64,000 bases of DNA from Paramarasmius palmivorus (GCA_037176845.1 JAYKXP010000044.1:1-64000); one strand, 5' to 3'; shown: positions 40,556-53,506, numbered from the stretch's first letter. A program made the numbers and translations. Notes: a model not told the origin generated them from the sequence alone.

Positions 40556-42399
40556 ATGCATTCAGTTGCAGAGCACGAAAACGAGTCAACGCCCCTCCTT
40601 CATGACCAAGAAAATAATAGGACGAAGCAAAAATCGAAAACGCCGCTACCAAAGCTACAAATTGCTATAATCTTGTTACTGCAACTATGTGAACCCCTGA
40701 CGAGTCAGTCAATATATCCGTACATCAACCAAGTGAGCGAGACTCGTGTATTTTTGTATGAAAAGAGTTCATTCATGCCTTTTTCCAGCTTGTCAGTGAA
40801 CTAGACATCACCGGCGGAGATGAGAAAAAAGTTGGCTATTACGCTGGACTCATAGTATGCCTTGCTAAGTTCCGAAGCCTCGAGTTCCTTACTGACACAC
40901 CTCTCTTCGGGATCTACTAACAGGAATCGTTGTTCTTTGTCACGGAGGCACTTACCGTTTTGCAATGGTCGCGACTATCGGATAGGATTGGTCGAAAACC
41001 CGTGCTATTGATTGGGTTAGCAGGAAGTGCAGTCTCCATGTTGTGCTTTGGATTGCAGCGGTCGTTTTGGGGTTTGGTCATTGCGTACGTCTTGACGTCT
41101 GTTCTCCTTACCTTTGACTGAACTATGACCTCTACAGACGGTGTCTCACGGGACTACTGAATGGCAACATAGGTATGTCGTATTGCTCCTCAGAAGAATA
41201 CGTCAATCGAAGGCTTATTGAATTGACAAGTTCAGGTGTCATGAAAAGCACAATGGGAGACCTGACAGATCAGAGTAATCGTGCTGAGGGTTTCTCGCTT
41301 ATGCCGGTTGTGTGGTCTGTTGGAGCGACAGTAGGGTGAGTCCATTGTGTTATTCCCTGATTTATTATGGTTTAACGGTGACTTGCAGACCTCTTTTGGG
41401 TGGAACATTTGCTCGTCCCCATGAAAGATTCCCTGACGCGTTCAAGTCGCAATTCTGGAAAGACTATCCATATTTCATGCCATGTCTTTTGACGGGTAGT
41501 TTTGTATTCGTGTCATTCATCGTGACCCTTCTCTTCTTCGAGGAGGTGCGAAGACATACTCCCTTTAGTGTGTTGTTTACTCATATCTCTATCATTAGTC
41601 CGCTCCGCTCAAAACGCGTCGGCAACGTTCCCCGAGCGAGGCCTCCGAGGTGACACTTAATCCCAAGGAAGACATCCCTCTACCTCTGCGCTCGCTTTTG
41701 ACTTGGCCCGTTATTATTAGTGTTTCCAATTATGTGGCCTTGGCCTTCCTCAATATAGCTTTCAACGCGCTATTACCTCTGTTCTTGCATACCCCCATAC
41801 CACTCGGTGGCCTAAACCTTCCCCCTAGTGCTATCGGATATGTGCTAGGCGCATATGGATGCGTAACGGGCTTATTCCAAGCCGCCTTCTTCGCCAAAAT
41901 CATTCATTGGCTTGGCGAAAGAAGAATCTTCATCAATGGTGTTGCATCCTTCGTCGGGTTATTCGCGGTGATGCCTATAATCAGCGTATTTGCAAAACTG
42001 TGGGGAGGTGACTATTGGGTGGTTTGGGCGCTGATAGGGTGTATTCTGGTGTTAGCCGTGACTATGGATATGGCTTATGGTTTGTTTCACCGTTTCATTT
42101 TGGTATACAGCACCCCAACAGCACTCATAATATCTACAGGCGCAATATTCATGTTCGTGACTGCCTCTGCTCCTTCCAGATCGGCACTGGGTGCTACCAA
42201 TGGCCTATCACAGATGGCAGTCTCCATAGCAAGAGCGATAGGACCGGCTATGGCTACGTCTATGTTTGCTGCGAGTGTACAAGAGGGCTGGGTAGGTGGT
42301 TACGCGGTATACATTGTGTTTGTTGTTTTGAGTGTTCTCGCGGTGGGAGGATTGGCAGTTAGGTTACCCAGGGAAGTCTGGGAAGAAGCAGACGATTGA
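40556..42399 (+). CDS. MFS transporter (DHA1-type)
   Basis: About eight exons joined by GT-AG introns. The product starts MHSVAEHENESTPLLHDQ, a hydrophilic N-terminus with the acidic ST-LL motif common in fungal vacuolar or plasma-membrane MFS proteins. The conserved loop between helices 2 and 3 is WSRLSDRIGRKPVLLIG, and helix 4 has RCLTGLLNGNIGVMKSTMGDLTD. The C-terminal half has six more hydrophobic segments, ending with VVLSVLAVGGLAV and an acidic tail. The pattern fits the ZIFL/tetracycline-resistance-like branch of the DHA1 group, proton antiporters for small molecules. No frame break seen; substrate unknown. Confidence 0.87.
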
Positions 42400-42942
42400 C
42401 GACTATGTATGACTTTCTGTGACGTTCTGTGATGAGACCTTTACTCCATGTATGGAATGAAATACATACTTCTTCATTCATATCTCGCTCAATGTATTGA
42501 CAACACAATGTTCGACTCTCGTTCCATGGACGTCATTGTATTTCTGAACTGTATCGAACCTTTCCTTCTCGTCTTCGGAACCATATGTATGACGCACCTG
42601 ACACCGACAGGCAGACGGTGGCGCATACCCCCCTTATAGTAAACCCAGCTAACAGTCCGGGAGTTCATCGCCCGACGTAAGCGTTCTCCCAAGTCGTACA
42701 TAGTGGTGCATACCCATGTCTGGTTAAACATCGATCCGAGCTCGGATTCATATCAATACCATACCGGCGCGAAAAGAAGCAGAACATAACTATGATGAGT
42801 TGTCAACGACGGATGTTCCATCCGCCTCAAGAAAGTAGAATCAACGATAAGAACGTGGGTTAGATGGATTCAACGTGAAGAACCTTTTTTTTCATGAATT
42901 CAGGGACATGGATGAAGAACAGCGAAGAACAGCGCAGATAAG
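42400..42942. other. intergenic spacer
   Basis: 3' flank of the transporter gene. No supported gene. Confidence 0.4.
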
Positions 42943-44222
42943 TCAATCAGAAGTGACAAACAACGCATAAGTTTTCATTGAATCGTAGTACCTGGTACAA
43001 GCCTTGAGCGCCAATGAGCTACCGCCGGCGAATAACCAATTCTCCTCGCATGGATAGATGAAAATACCTAAGGAGTCGTGCAATCCAGTTGTCAAACTTG
43101 AATGAAAGAAGTCCCAGAGCTCACCAGAGTTTAAGCATGCTCCAATGCGGGAGAACCGATCTTCAGACATTCGAAAAACGACAGTGATAGCATATCTTGC
43201 TACGGGGACAAACCCCGATATCGGGATATCGGGCATAGTCAATGAATCCGGAAGTTTTAAATAGAAGGGTATAGACCCTCTGTTATATGAACTGCCGTTG
43301 ACACGGGGTCATTGTACTTGCCTGAGCTACCTGGATGGTTCACAGGTACCATGTTGTGTTTGAAAGCATTGTTTGAAGAATATGAAATGAACATTGCCGC
43401 ATCTGATTAGAGGCGGTGTGATGTGGCGTGCGTGTCGTTGAAGATGTCGCCGTTCTAGTGAGAACATGAGAACATGCACAGGAGTATGAAAGGTCAGTTG
43501 GTATGGACTTACGAGAATGCCGCGTCAAAAAGTCTGGCTGCAGGATAAGAAAGGCGGGATTTCGAGTCGTTTTCGAGCATATCTATCATCCATGATTTGA
43601 TAGATGGATGGCAAGGCAAATCCCGGTTTCTTTTATTATGATCGAGATGAAGCATGGAGGCGACCTGTTCAGTACGCCTGGTCAATGCATGATGAATATG
43701 ATTTGAGGTGCACAGATGTAACATACGATCGTGGAATGCACAAGGTAGAAGGTAGCAAGTACGAGGTCTTCCTCCGGTTTGAAGGTGACAATCCGACACG
43801 AACTCGGTAGAAAGCCAAGCAGCACCCGTGACATGTTTGTGTCGCAGAGATGTACCGGTAAGGAGAAGATTTCGTTGTTCCGGAACATCCATGGGAAATG
43901 CTATCAGAGGGTCGAGTTCATGTGGGAGGTTCACTTCAATTGCAGATGACATATCAGACAAGAAGTTTCATTTGCCGCATCAAGATTCGAGTCCTGAGAG
44001 GGATATCCGAGGTCAGTGCCTGCCGTTGGTGTTGTTCGACTCCTCGATAATACCAACAGACATCCTTCTGGGATCCTGACAACAAGCGCGATGGCGAGGA
44101 AGGGGATTTCGGGCGAGCGGCACTATTCCAGATTTCTCGCCTGCGGAAGACCCCGGAAAGAGAGTTGAATGAGCAGAATAGTAGGGTACAAAGCCAGTAA
44201 CACACCAGATCAAAAACCGCAA
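42943..44222 (-). CDS. possible spliced gene, structure unresolved
   Basis: Several minus-strand pieces look exon-like: a C-terminal exon ending ALKACTRYYDSMKTYALFVTSD (stop 42943), an upstream exon ending MLENDSKSRLSYPAARLFDAAFS at a GTAAGT donor near 43515, and pieces further up to 44222. The intron GTGAGC...CCTTAG near 43125-43070 joins well, but I could not connect all parts in one frame. No domain recognised. This could be a diverged or broken gene. Confidence 0.3.
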
Positions 44223-44662
44223 GCTTCCGTAGATAATGAGACTGATGAGGTACTGCCGAATTGGGACCTCAGGCTATTTCCCAGTTAGAATCTGGAAGAC
44301 GTGAGCTCGTTAACACCGCAGGAGAAGCAATCTAGATTCCAGAAGCAGATATGGCAGAGTATTGTCGTTACTGCGAGGCGAAGAATCGGCAGGTTTCTGT
44401 GATCATGAAAGGCAGAAAGAGAAATGCGAATCATGTGCGAATCAGGTTCTGCAGCCGCACTTTTGCTGACACCGCCTTGCACCTGATTGCAACGTTACAC
44501 CCTCCACCATGACAGCCAAATAGCGCGGCAATCAAACGTGGCTCAAATAGACTTCGAGAAGACCCATTCTTGCCATGGCCAACTCTATTCCAGTTTAAAA
44601 AGGGCACCTTCAGTCTCCGTTACTTACCTCGATTTTCCCCCCGTCGCCCCGATTTCCAAACC

Positions 44663-45499
44663 ATGAACCAACGAGCCTCAAGAAGCTGGATATCTTTTTG
44701 GTTCATGTTCACGGCTCCTTTAATGCTATGGGATGCCGGATATTGCTTGATGAGGTGCGTGGTTGTCCATTCTTGAAACCCGGATAGCTTGCTGACATTT
44801 TTCGAAGACCTCGATCCATGGCTGGAGGCGATTTACATTGGCTATGGAAGTTTTATGATATTTACGGACAAGTAGACCATGTCAGAAAGCTCTGCTCGTC
44901 GAGGAGCACGACACAAGCTTACTTTTACTCGTAATAACAGGTATACGGAGTGAAAGCATACGAGGATGGGGAAGGGTTCGCAAATGCTGCAGGTAACGAC
45001 TCTACAATGCATCTCTAAAGACGTATGGCCTGACCAGTTTGCGTTTCAGCTTTGATGAACGTCCTTGAAAACTCTGCGGCCGTACGTGCCTATCTCGCCG
45101 CAAAATAAAAATTCGAAGACTCATCCTCATCATAGATCGCATACCTCTATTTCGTCCATGTAGCACCATCACCACTAGCTTCCCTGGCAGGCTACACGGG
45201 TGCCACGATGACCTTCGCCAAAACGTGCCTTTACGTCGCACAAGAATACTATTGTGGACTATGTGCAATCGGGCATAATACCGTTCATGGGATGGTGTTT
45301 CTTTGGATTCTCCCAAACATGTGCGTTCAACCTGTCCATGAAACCTGACCCTTATTCTAACTGCATGCTTTTTCCTCCTTATGGCAGAGTATGGCTGTCT
45401 TTCTCCATTTTGATCATGTACACCCTCGGGAGGGACATGGTGGAACCGCTCTACGTTAGATCAAAGATGGTCCAGGGGAATGGCTACAAGTGCCAATAG
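44663..45499 (+). CDS. EBP/EXPERA-family membrane protein
   Basis: Exons 44663-44754, 44808-44880, 44941-44992, 45050-45081, 45136-45320 and 45388-45499 join in phase (546 nt, 181 residues). Family signature blocks are LMLWDAGYCLMRPRSM, GGDLHWLWKFYDIYGQVD, NVLENSAAIAYLYF, GATMTFAKTCLYVAQEYYCG, AIGHNT and LGRDMVEPL, with about four or five membrane segments. The EBP fold includes sterol delta8-delta7 isomerase, and the EXPERA group covers related ER proteins. This one is closest in pattern to the uncharacterised fungal emopamil-binding-like proteins. Substrate unknown. Confidence 0.8.
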
Positions 45500-46372
45500 T
45501 CAAAACGCGCCGAACATCCGAACCGTATTGCATATCTATATTTCGAGGTTCATGTGAATAAACTATTTCTCTTTCCCTAAATGACTTCTTTCTCGAGGAT
45601 CTTCGAACGTCATTTGGCAGCTCGGACGAAAACGTCCGACATTGTTCCTTTAGCAGATCGGGCTTTGTAGCAGGTCGAGGTCGTCTTCCCCGCCGTCTAA
45701 TTTGGCGTTATAGTTCAAACCCAGCAGGCACGAAATTCTAAAGGCACTCCAATGAAAGGGTGGCTTTGGCTTATGCTCGGTAACATTTGGAGAAGATTTT
45801 GACCCGAGCAGGGCGGGAGGTTGAAAATTTTGAGCAGCTCAGGAGACCCCCCAATTCAAGCCCATGACTCACGGACATACCTTGAACTCATCACAACAGA
45901 ATGTCAAGTCATAAAGTACCGGATGGAGATGCTTGCCCTCGAACTGGGCGGACCTGGCTGACGAGAAGACGCGCCAGAAGTATCAGGATCAGCCTCGAGG
46001 CGTAGTTCTTACACCTCGAATACAACCTTGAGTTCCGAGTGCTATGCCAACCTATCTCGCTAAAAGCAATCCAGAAGACGTGTATTGGTGTACTAATTAC
46101 TTATCCCGTTTACCATAGCTATCTACAGGCGCTCGTAAAGTCTGCAAAAGGAGAAAGAGATGGATACAGTATCGTGAATGAATGAGATACATACAGTGTG
46201 GGGTTCGTGTCGGAGGTAAAGTTCATCAAGACATTAAGTGAAGAAGGTACATAATGTGATAGGAATGGAAGGGTATACATGTGGGCGTTTGCCATATCGT
46301 GTCGAGTTCAGCTGTTCCAGAAGAGAAGATAGGTTGAGGTGAAGAGCCAAACTAAGACTTACAGACCATCCT
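45500..46372. other. intergenic stretch
   Basis: Between converging genes. No reading frame or repeat that I can support. Confidence 0.45.
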
Positions 46373-47293
46373 TTATGCCGCATTCTTTGTCGCATCTACG
46401 TTCTCGACAAATCTCCCCTTCTCGCCGGGGGTTTTAGGTCTACCAGCGAAGAACGAGCCGAACCCCTTACGGGTTGCGCTCTTCCCGCTTCCACTGGGTT
46501 TCACTCCCGTTCCTGCTTCAGACCCGCTACCCGAAGCCAAAGGGGTTTGATCCTCCACCACTGGTGTGGTACCACCGGGAACAGTGCTGCCCTTGGTCAT
46601 ACCAGACCCAGGCTTCACTTGTTCCGCATCGTTCTTGGTTACACCGCCCGCAACTTCCTTCTGTTTCCCGTTCTTCTTGCCAAAAATACTCTTCGATGGT
46701 TTTACAGCATTTTCAACATCCTTCCCAGCGGCGCTGAGCTTCAAGAATTCTTCACCCCTTATCCTCAAGAACTCCTCCAACAGTGCCGCATTCCTAGAGT
46801 TGGTCTTGTACACTGCCACAAAGACATCACCAACAAAAGGTACTAGCCCGACGCCAGCACTGACGGCATTGTTTGCAAGCATTCGACTAAGGAGCCATCC
46901 TGGGATCTCGGCCTTCTTCGCCTTTCGTACGACGAGGGTATAACTGAGAGTGGCACCCAGAATGTCTCCTGCGCCAGGTACGATTCCGACAATGAATGTC
47001 CATCCAAAACGGAATCCACATATCGAGAAGCCTTTGTCGAGATAATGTGCGCGTTTCTGAACAGACTTAAGGATCTTTGCGTCTCTAGAAGAGAGTCCTG
47101 GGGGTATATCTCTCTGTTTCGATAGCCATTAGCGAGGCGGAAGGAAGTAAGAGGGAAAAAAAAGATTTACCTTTTTGCGACGCTTCTTGCCTTTCTTGTC
47201 TGTGTACTCTTCGTAATACGGATCGGCAGGAGCGTATTGTTCGAGATGTCTCTCGAAGAGCTCTTTTCCAGCTTTGCCTAAGAGAGCAGACAT
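46373..47293 (-). CDS. DUF4112 family protein
   Basis: Exons 47293-47171 and 47113-46373 (864 nt, 287 residues). After a charged start ending in KKGKKRRKK, the DUF4112 core reads LDKGFSICGFRFGWTFIVGIVPGAGDILG, then SRMLANNAVSAGVGLVPFVGDVFVAVYKTNSRNAALL, with the two characteristic (I/V)P-x-x-GD turns between hydrophobic helices. The C-terminal third is low-complexity (GSGSEAGTGV), ending with a basic segment (KGFGSFFAGRPKTPGEKGR). Proteins of this family are membrane-associated with no assigned role. Confidence 0.85.
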
Positions 47294-47561
47294 GGTGGTA
47301 GGAAGGAGAATGTGTGGTTCAACGGCAGTGGCAGGTTGCAGGACAACATATTCATGATGATGTCACCGGATGGAGAGTGCACTGGTCAGTGGTTGATCAC
47401 GCAGCAACCATTGTTCGTTCCTTGGAGACTCGCTCTATTTACAATGCATGTATATATACAGCGCTGTAGGATTCTCTTATATGATGCCTATGCGCAAAGA
47501 TTTACAGCGACGTTATATAACTGTACAATTCAGATATGTCGACCCACTGCAAACTTCAACT

Positions 47562-48472
47562 TCACCACTTGGCGTACGGCAGGAATTTTCCGCTAGAAAG
47601 AGTCAGTATCAAGAAAAATAGGCATGTCAAGCGCAGAGCGACGTACTCAAAGGTAAGAACCGCGCGGTCGCCCTTTGGGTCGGCCTTCCTCTCCAAGTGG
47701 ATCTTGCAATCAATCATAGAGATAATCCCATCTCCAAACTGCAACCTTGCGTCAGGAAAGCCCACAACGCTAAGCCAAATTAGTGCCACTCACTTTCTCA
47801 TGTAGGACAGCCTGAGTATTCGAGCAAACCGGATCAACGTTCACCTCCCATGCCAAGTTTCCATCAGAAAAACTCTCACCTTGATAGGTTGTCCATATAC
47901 CATCACGCCCTGTTAACCATATGAGCAACGAAAAGGGACCTGGGAGTACTGAAAACCGATCGCAAATACCTCGTATAAGCGGTAGATGACAGGGTCAGAG
48001 GGGGGAGAAGTGCCAAGGCCACGGTATGGCCACCAGTGTTCACCCAGGCCAGCTTGAAGATCGGCGTGTTGGATTTCGAGAACCTGGGATAACTTGTGGA
48101 GATCCTCTGCCTCGAACTTAGCCTGGTGTAGTACGCTAATTAGAGCGAGCTCGGGGTCAAAGATCGGATAAGAAGACGTACCTGACCATAGAAAGCCGAC
48201 GCTACCCAGACCTCGTCTTTACCTAGCTCCTTAGCGATAGCCTCAAAGGAGAGCCCTGTATAGGATGCGGAAGTAAGTCGTGCGATATAGCTACTAGATA
48301 GTCAGACATCCGACCTTTTCTGGCCTTTGCCTCAAAAAGCTGAGCATGGATCGAGGACACCTCGGAGAAGGGGCGAGTGGTAGTAGAGATAGTCTGATAA
48401 CTGTGATCAGCGTGGATATCACTCCGTACGATTGTTGCTTACAGCGTTATGAGAGACGCCGTTCTGAGACAT
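47562..48472 (-). CDS. CYN1: cyanase (cyanate hydratase)
   Basis: Cyanase turns cyanate and bicarbonate into ammonia and carbon dioxide, usually as a decamer in the cytosol. Eight or so short exons join to MSQNGVSHNA, TISTTTRPFSEV, LFEAKARKGLSFEAIAKELGK, AFYGQAKFEAEDLHKL, PPSDPVIYRLYE, GVMVYGQPIKAVLHEKFGDGIISMIDCKIHLERK and the end GKFLPYAKW. The catalytic Arg and Glu are in YRLYE and the Ser is in ISMIDC, so it should be active. The N-terminal helix-turn-helix-like region is complete. The acceptor ending ACAGTTATCAG is needed for exon 2. Its neighbours (DUF4112, SDHAF3) do not suggest a nitrogen-use cluster. Confidence 0.92.
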
Positions 48473-48805
48473 GTTGGAGTGACAAGGGTTGTTGCAGGTG
48501 AATGCTGGAGATGAAGGAGAAAGTAACGCTTTATATCGCGCACGCGGGCTCGCGGCTCTTCACGGGCTCACGGGACATATTTATAGCGGGCCTCAACGGT
48601 CAAATGACAGCTAGAAGACGGTCTTGCGTGATTGCATTGGAGATAGACGGGAAGCCCGGCGATTGGTTGCAACGTGACGCTCCTTACCAGTAACGTATTC
48701 ACACCTACAGGGAATCTCGATGAACTTGGGGAAAAATGAGAATGAATAGATGATGCACTACCATTGCATAGGGGTACAGGTCGTGATAGTGCTTACAGCT
48801 GAGGA

Positions 48806-49402
48806 TCATGTCGAGCTCTTTCCTTCCGATTCCGATTCCGATTCCGATTTAAAAGCCTCTTTCCAAGTATCCTTTGTAGCATTCATAAGTTCATATAACT
48901 GTCCGACTTGTTCCGACGACATCTGGAGACGCGATTCTCGTGAGTGACAGCATAATACTCATGCCAATAGAGTTGCGCACCTTTTCTAGTAAAAAGGGAT
49001 CCAGCTTCTTTCCTCTGAATACCTCTCCTTCGGGCCCTTGAGGAAGGTCTTGCAAATATATCTTCCACTGCGACAAGAAGCCAATGATGTGAACGGGATT
49101 TGTAACTTCGCGATGTCGGCGAAATTCTTGGGGGCGCTTGAGTATAAACATGGATCCTAGTTCAACGTTCACTCACCTGATTTCACGTAGTCATCTCCTA
49201 GAGACCTCATCTCCCTGGGCAAAAACCGATGTGCACGTAACAGTCGGCGATAGAGCCTGCGAAACTTCGAGTCGAACGTTTATCGCGTTGTCTTGACAAA
49301 CTGAACATACGGTATTGGTGGAAGAAGGGTCGCATTGGCTTCCTGCAGGTTAAGGGGCTTCGTTGTCACTGATTCAGCGAGTCTAAGCAAAGTATGCCGC
49401 AT
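48806..49402 (-). CDS. SDHAF3: succinate dehydrogenase assembly factor 3 (ACN9)
   Basis: Exons 49402-49311, 49256-49177, 49126-48981 and 48922-48806 join in phase (435 nt, 144 residues). The LYR-family signature PPIPLYRRLLRAHRFLP and the following REMRSLGDDYVKSEF define the ACN9/SDHAF3 family, a mitochondrial matrix chaperone that protects the iron-sulfur subunit of complex II during assembly. FLSQWKIYLQDL and the final YELMNATKDTWKE also match. The short arginine-containing N-terminus could serve as import signal. The C-terminus ends with (Ser-Glu)x4 encoded by a hexanucleotide repeat. Confidence 0.88.
48824..48847. repeat. coding hexanucleotide repeat TTCCGA x4
   Basis: Four exact 6-bp units read on the minus strand as Ser-Glu repeats at the end of SDHAF3. 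Copy number could vary between strains without breaking the frame. Confidence 0.8.
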
Positions 49403-50552
49403 CTGGTGATGGTGGTCGAGGAAGTCAAGATTTTTTCCCCCGGCAAATGCCGGAACTTCTTCCCTTGTTCATCTCTATATTCGGAATTCATCTTCGACTC
49501 GCGCCTTTAATTTGCTCCTACTCTTCATGCGGGAATGTATCCAAGCAGCCATTCAAGTGACCAGGAAGAGTGTATCTATAAAGATAATGAAGACTCATAC
49601 TTGTCATCTCCAGTGAGGTGCACACCCCGAGATCCAATTCGTTGAATCCTTACTGAAGCAAGTTCCGTACTAGGGTATTATGTTTTGACTCTTACCAGAG
49701 ACAGCAGAGAACGGTGCAGGATAACTCCTCGCTCAAGGGCGACTAGTATCGCTACCCAATCATTGCCCAACACACCCGCAGTCTTGTACTGTCTGACAGG
49801 CCCGGTGCTTACTCTATCCAGTCGTGACTCTTCGATATCTCGTTAGCTCATGGATAGTCAAGCAGAGACCGGTATGTCTCATGCTGTTTGTCGTCAAAGA
49901 CTTTATGCCTTTTCCCTTCCGAGTTCCGTCCCAATCAGAAAGAACAGAAGGACAGAGTAGACAGACCTCACGTCCAGCCTCCATTGACATGGACTCTATG
50001 TATACAGAACCGAGTATCAGGATCCAACAGCGACTCTATCGATGCTCATGAGTCATGTACTGTTAAAAATAACCCCACCAAGGTTCGACGCACCCTTTTA
50101 TTTGTGGTTCGGGAAGGAATGCCCCCTTGAAGAATCGGATCTGAACTCGTAAGATAAATCGGTTGTTACAACCTTAACTACAAGACTGAAAAGCGTATTA
50201 CAGCCTCGATGCTCCAAACCCGACTAGACCGTATTGCTTCTCCACCTTGTCGACTTCGCTAGGTTGCGCAAACATTCGAAATCCTGGATGTTCTCTAGCT
50301 CCAGGAAACAATGGCTCACATCCGAACCTAGAACCCTAAAGCAGACACAGCATTCTCAACAATTCGCGTATCTGACGTCGCCAAGGATGCTCAGGAGTCG
50401 TACTTCTGAGCAGGTGCTATCTTTGACGTGCCTTGCCCCGGTGCTTCGTTTGCATGCTACTCTTACAATAAAGTTTGATATCTGTGGGCTCGATTTCGAT
50501 CGTGATCCACATGCGACAACTGTCAACCTACTTTCCCAGCTCACCGACGAGG
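49403..50552. other. intergenic stretch, about 1.1 kb
   Basis: Between divergent genes. Short open frames (for example 50234-50557) show no conserved pattern or usable splice chain. Confidence 0.45.
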
Positions 50553-50559
50553 TATAAAG
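50553..50559 (+). promoter_or_regulatory. TATA box of the P450 at 50599
   Basis: TATAAAG, 46 bp before the start codon. Confidence 0.5.
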
Positions 50560-50598
50560 GACGGATCAGTGGAGGCTGATTGTGAAAACTCTGGCACA

Positions 50599-52706
50599 AT
50601 GGCTGGACTCGCCACTTACACTTCTGCTCTGTTTATTTTTCTATTCGCTGTATTGTTAAAAAGGCTGACATCTCGTCGCCCGAACACGGGTTTGAATTAT
50701 CCTCCAGGACCGCCCGGATGGTTTGTTGTCGGGAATTTACTAGATATTCCTGAAAAGAAACCATGGATAGCTTACACAGAGTGGGCAAAGCAATACGGTA
50801 TGCCTATCACTTTTCTGCTTAGCCTGTGGGTATTAATCCCTTCTCGCAGGCGACATCATGCACTTGCAAGCCATGGACGACCATATCGTGATCCTGAACA
50901 GTGTCCAGGCAGCCAATGACTTGTTCGAGAAACGCTCGCGAATTTACTCTGGACGACCCAACGAAGAAGTATGCGAAACGTATGTGATTTCGCCTCCGGC
51001 TGTGTGACCAATACTCACCTCTGACAGGGCCGGATGGGGATTCAACATTGGTATGTCTACGTTTAGCAATTCAGCATATGACTGAGCCTTGGATTCGGCG
51101 CCGGCAGTCATTCAGGATCACTCCGAGAAGTGGAGGCAGAATCGGAGAGTCTTTCAGCAGACTTTCAGACCCGATGCCGTCATTGAATTCCGCCCTGCTA
51201 TTCAAGAACGTGTCAGCTTTTTCCTTCGGTGTTTGTGTGAAAGCCCCAAAGACTTCATGCGCCATATTGATGTGTAAATGTCCACCTTCCTCTGCAAGTA
51301 ACCATGCTGAAACATTGCGCAGGTTGTCTGGGAGCATCTCTCTGAAACTGATGTATGGGATTGACGTTGAGACCATCGATGACCCATTGATCTCTGCTGG
51401 TAAACTTGCCGTTCACACCTTCGATACGATCTTCGCGGCTCGCTTTGTCGCTATTATGAAATATGTCCCCCGACAAGCTATAATGCGGGCTCCTCGATGG
51501 TTTCCTGTTTTGGGACCGGCCAGGCGATTCATCGAATCAAGCCGAAAGTATGTGGATGACCTGGTCAACTTGCCCATGCAGCAGGTCCAGAAGATGGTAT
51601 GTCACTCATACCACTCCATTCTGAAACATAGGTTCATATATTTCTCTTTGTCTAGAATACTGAGGCTGGTGGCCACATTCCCCGGCTTCTACGCAAACTG
51701 GATCCAAACGACTCCTATGAATTGCAGAAACTCCAACTAATGAAGGACATGGCTTCTATTGCTTACCTTGGTTGAGTCAGCGCTCCTCTTTCAAGCCTTG
51801 TTGACACTCATCGATCTTCCAATCTAGCTAGCGCTGATACGGTAGGGATATCGACGAGGTTTTATTGCAGAAATTTCATTGGCATCTGCAGATGTTGTCG
51901 TCTACTGGCTCTTTCTTCCTCGCAATGGCGAACAATCCCCGATCGCAGAAATTAGCACAACAGGAGATAGACACTGTGATTGGCAAAAAACGATTACCAA
52001 CTCTTGAAGATCGTAACAATCTGCCATACGTCCAGGCTATTTATCTCGAAACCATGAGACTCCGAGCACCCTTACCGTTGGGGCTTTGGCATAAGGCAAC
52101 TGAGGACGATAATTACAACGGTTATCACATACCCCAAGGTATATAAATCTTTTTACCTCAAGCAGATTTGTGCTTAACCATCGCTTAGGTACCGTCCTGT
52201 TTGCCAACATATGGTGCGTGTCGAGTATGATCTTGCATACCTGTCTAGTCATCACTCTTGTCAGGGCAATGAACCACGACGAGAAAGTTTATCCCGACCC
52301 ATACGCCTTCAAACCCGAACGCTTCCTCAATACCAAAGCAAATGTCAGCGACATTCTAGCGTTTGGTTTCGGCAGGAGGTAGCAGAAAAGTCTAATTCGT
52401 ATCTTGACATTGACTCTAGCCTTTTTACAACAGGGTCTGCGTTGGACGACATCTGGCCGATACTGTTCTATGGTTGACCATCGCATCTGTTTTAGCGTGC
52501 TTCAATATCGAAAGAGAGAAAGATGAGCACGGAAATGAAATTGACATACCCGAGCGCTACTCCGATGGACCCGGGGCTTTCTCGTGAGCTCTCTACCTAA
52601 TATTCATCACGGAGACACGTCTGAGTCTTCCTACAGCTATCCGTTGCCCTTCCGTTGTGTGATAACTCCTCGTCATGATGGTGTAGTGTCAAGCTTGATT
52701 CCTTGA
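50599..52706 (+). CDS. cytochrome P450, cluster copy 1
   Basis: ATG 50599 starts a membrane anchor (SALFIFLFAVLLKRL) and hinge NYPPGPPGWFVVGNLL. Later landmarks are [19 protein letters not shown], a C-helix (W-R-Q-N-R-R-V), MYGIDVETIDDPLI, ASADTMLSSTGSFFLAM (oxygen-binding helix I), ETMRLR (ExxR), FKPERFL and the haem loop [15 protein letters not shown] with its cysteine. The end is YPLPFRCVITPRH. About a dozen short introns are needed; all those I traced are GT-AG and in phase, so the gene looks intact. The type resembles the OrdA-like P450s common in mushrooms. It shares exon structure with the next two genes, indicating tandem duplication. Confidence 0.88.
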
Positions 52707-53506
52707 ACATGTTACAACAACTGTGATGTGCTACTCAGAACAAACGTCCCCGCTCTCTTTTACTTTTGAGCACTATTTTACCATATGTACAGTCCTATAT
52801 GCCATTGAAATTGCCATTTCGTACCTTCGTTTTGGGCGCTACACTTCGTAGCGCCAGTCCGAAATGCCACGTGCTCGAACAACCTTGATCACAGGACTCC
52901 GTCGGACACTGATTGGCACCTTTTTTTTTTGATTCTGAACACGCTGAAATGCTCACATGCTTTCCTCTTCGAGCATAGGTGTACTGGGACTAGTCGGGAA
53001 AGTGCCCTCACCCAACCGTTTCACTCCAGCCTCAGGGCCTCGCCGGTCGGCTTGAAGTCGTCCGAGTTTCAATGTGACCGAGGCGAGGGATTGAAAGGAT
53101 TATTGTGCCGTTGACGGGTCTACATAGGGTTTGGGCTTGTCGGTTACGGTCGTTTCAGTGCGTGTAGCTTGCTTTTCACTCAGTCTGAATCTAACAGGAT
53201 ATGTCTACAAATAGTGTTTTCTCTGTTTCAAATCTATACACCAACTTCACATCTAGACTCCTTGAACGGACAGCCGTGTCCTCAGGCCCCAGGGCTGTTC
53301 TGCTGGGACAAATCTATTTATTTCTGTCTCCACTCGCATGTTTGGCGTACGATTCAGGAATTGCTTCGCAAATAGAATGACATTAAAGCTGTCGCGCCTT
53401 TGCCACAACTGGTTCTACATCTCTCAGGAAGCGGGAGGTGACGCAAACACATTCAAGGGTCAGGCAACCTTGAAGTACCCCACGTGTTTTCAGAGACTCA
53501 GAAAGG
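52707..53506. other. spacer between P450 copies 1 and 2
   Basis: No gene supported. A CACGTG box lies at 53481-53486. Confidence 0.4.

Noticed and set aside
46474..46943. Overlapping plus-strand open frames opposite the DUF4112 gene
   Set aside because: They are antisense shadows of the clear DUF4112 coding sequence.
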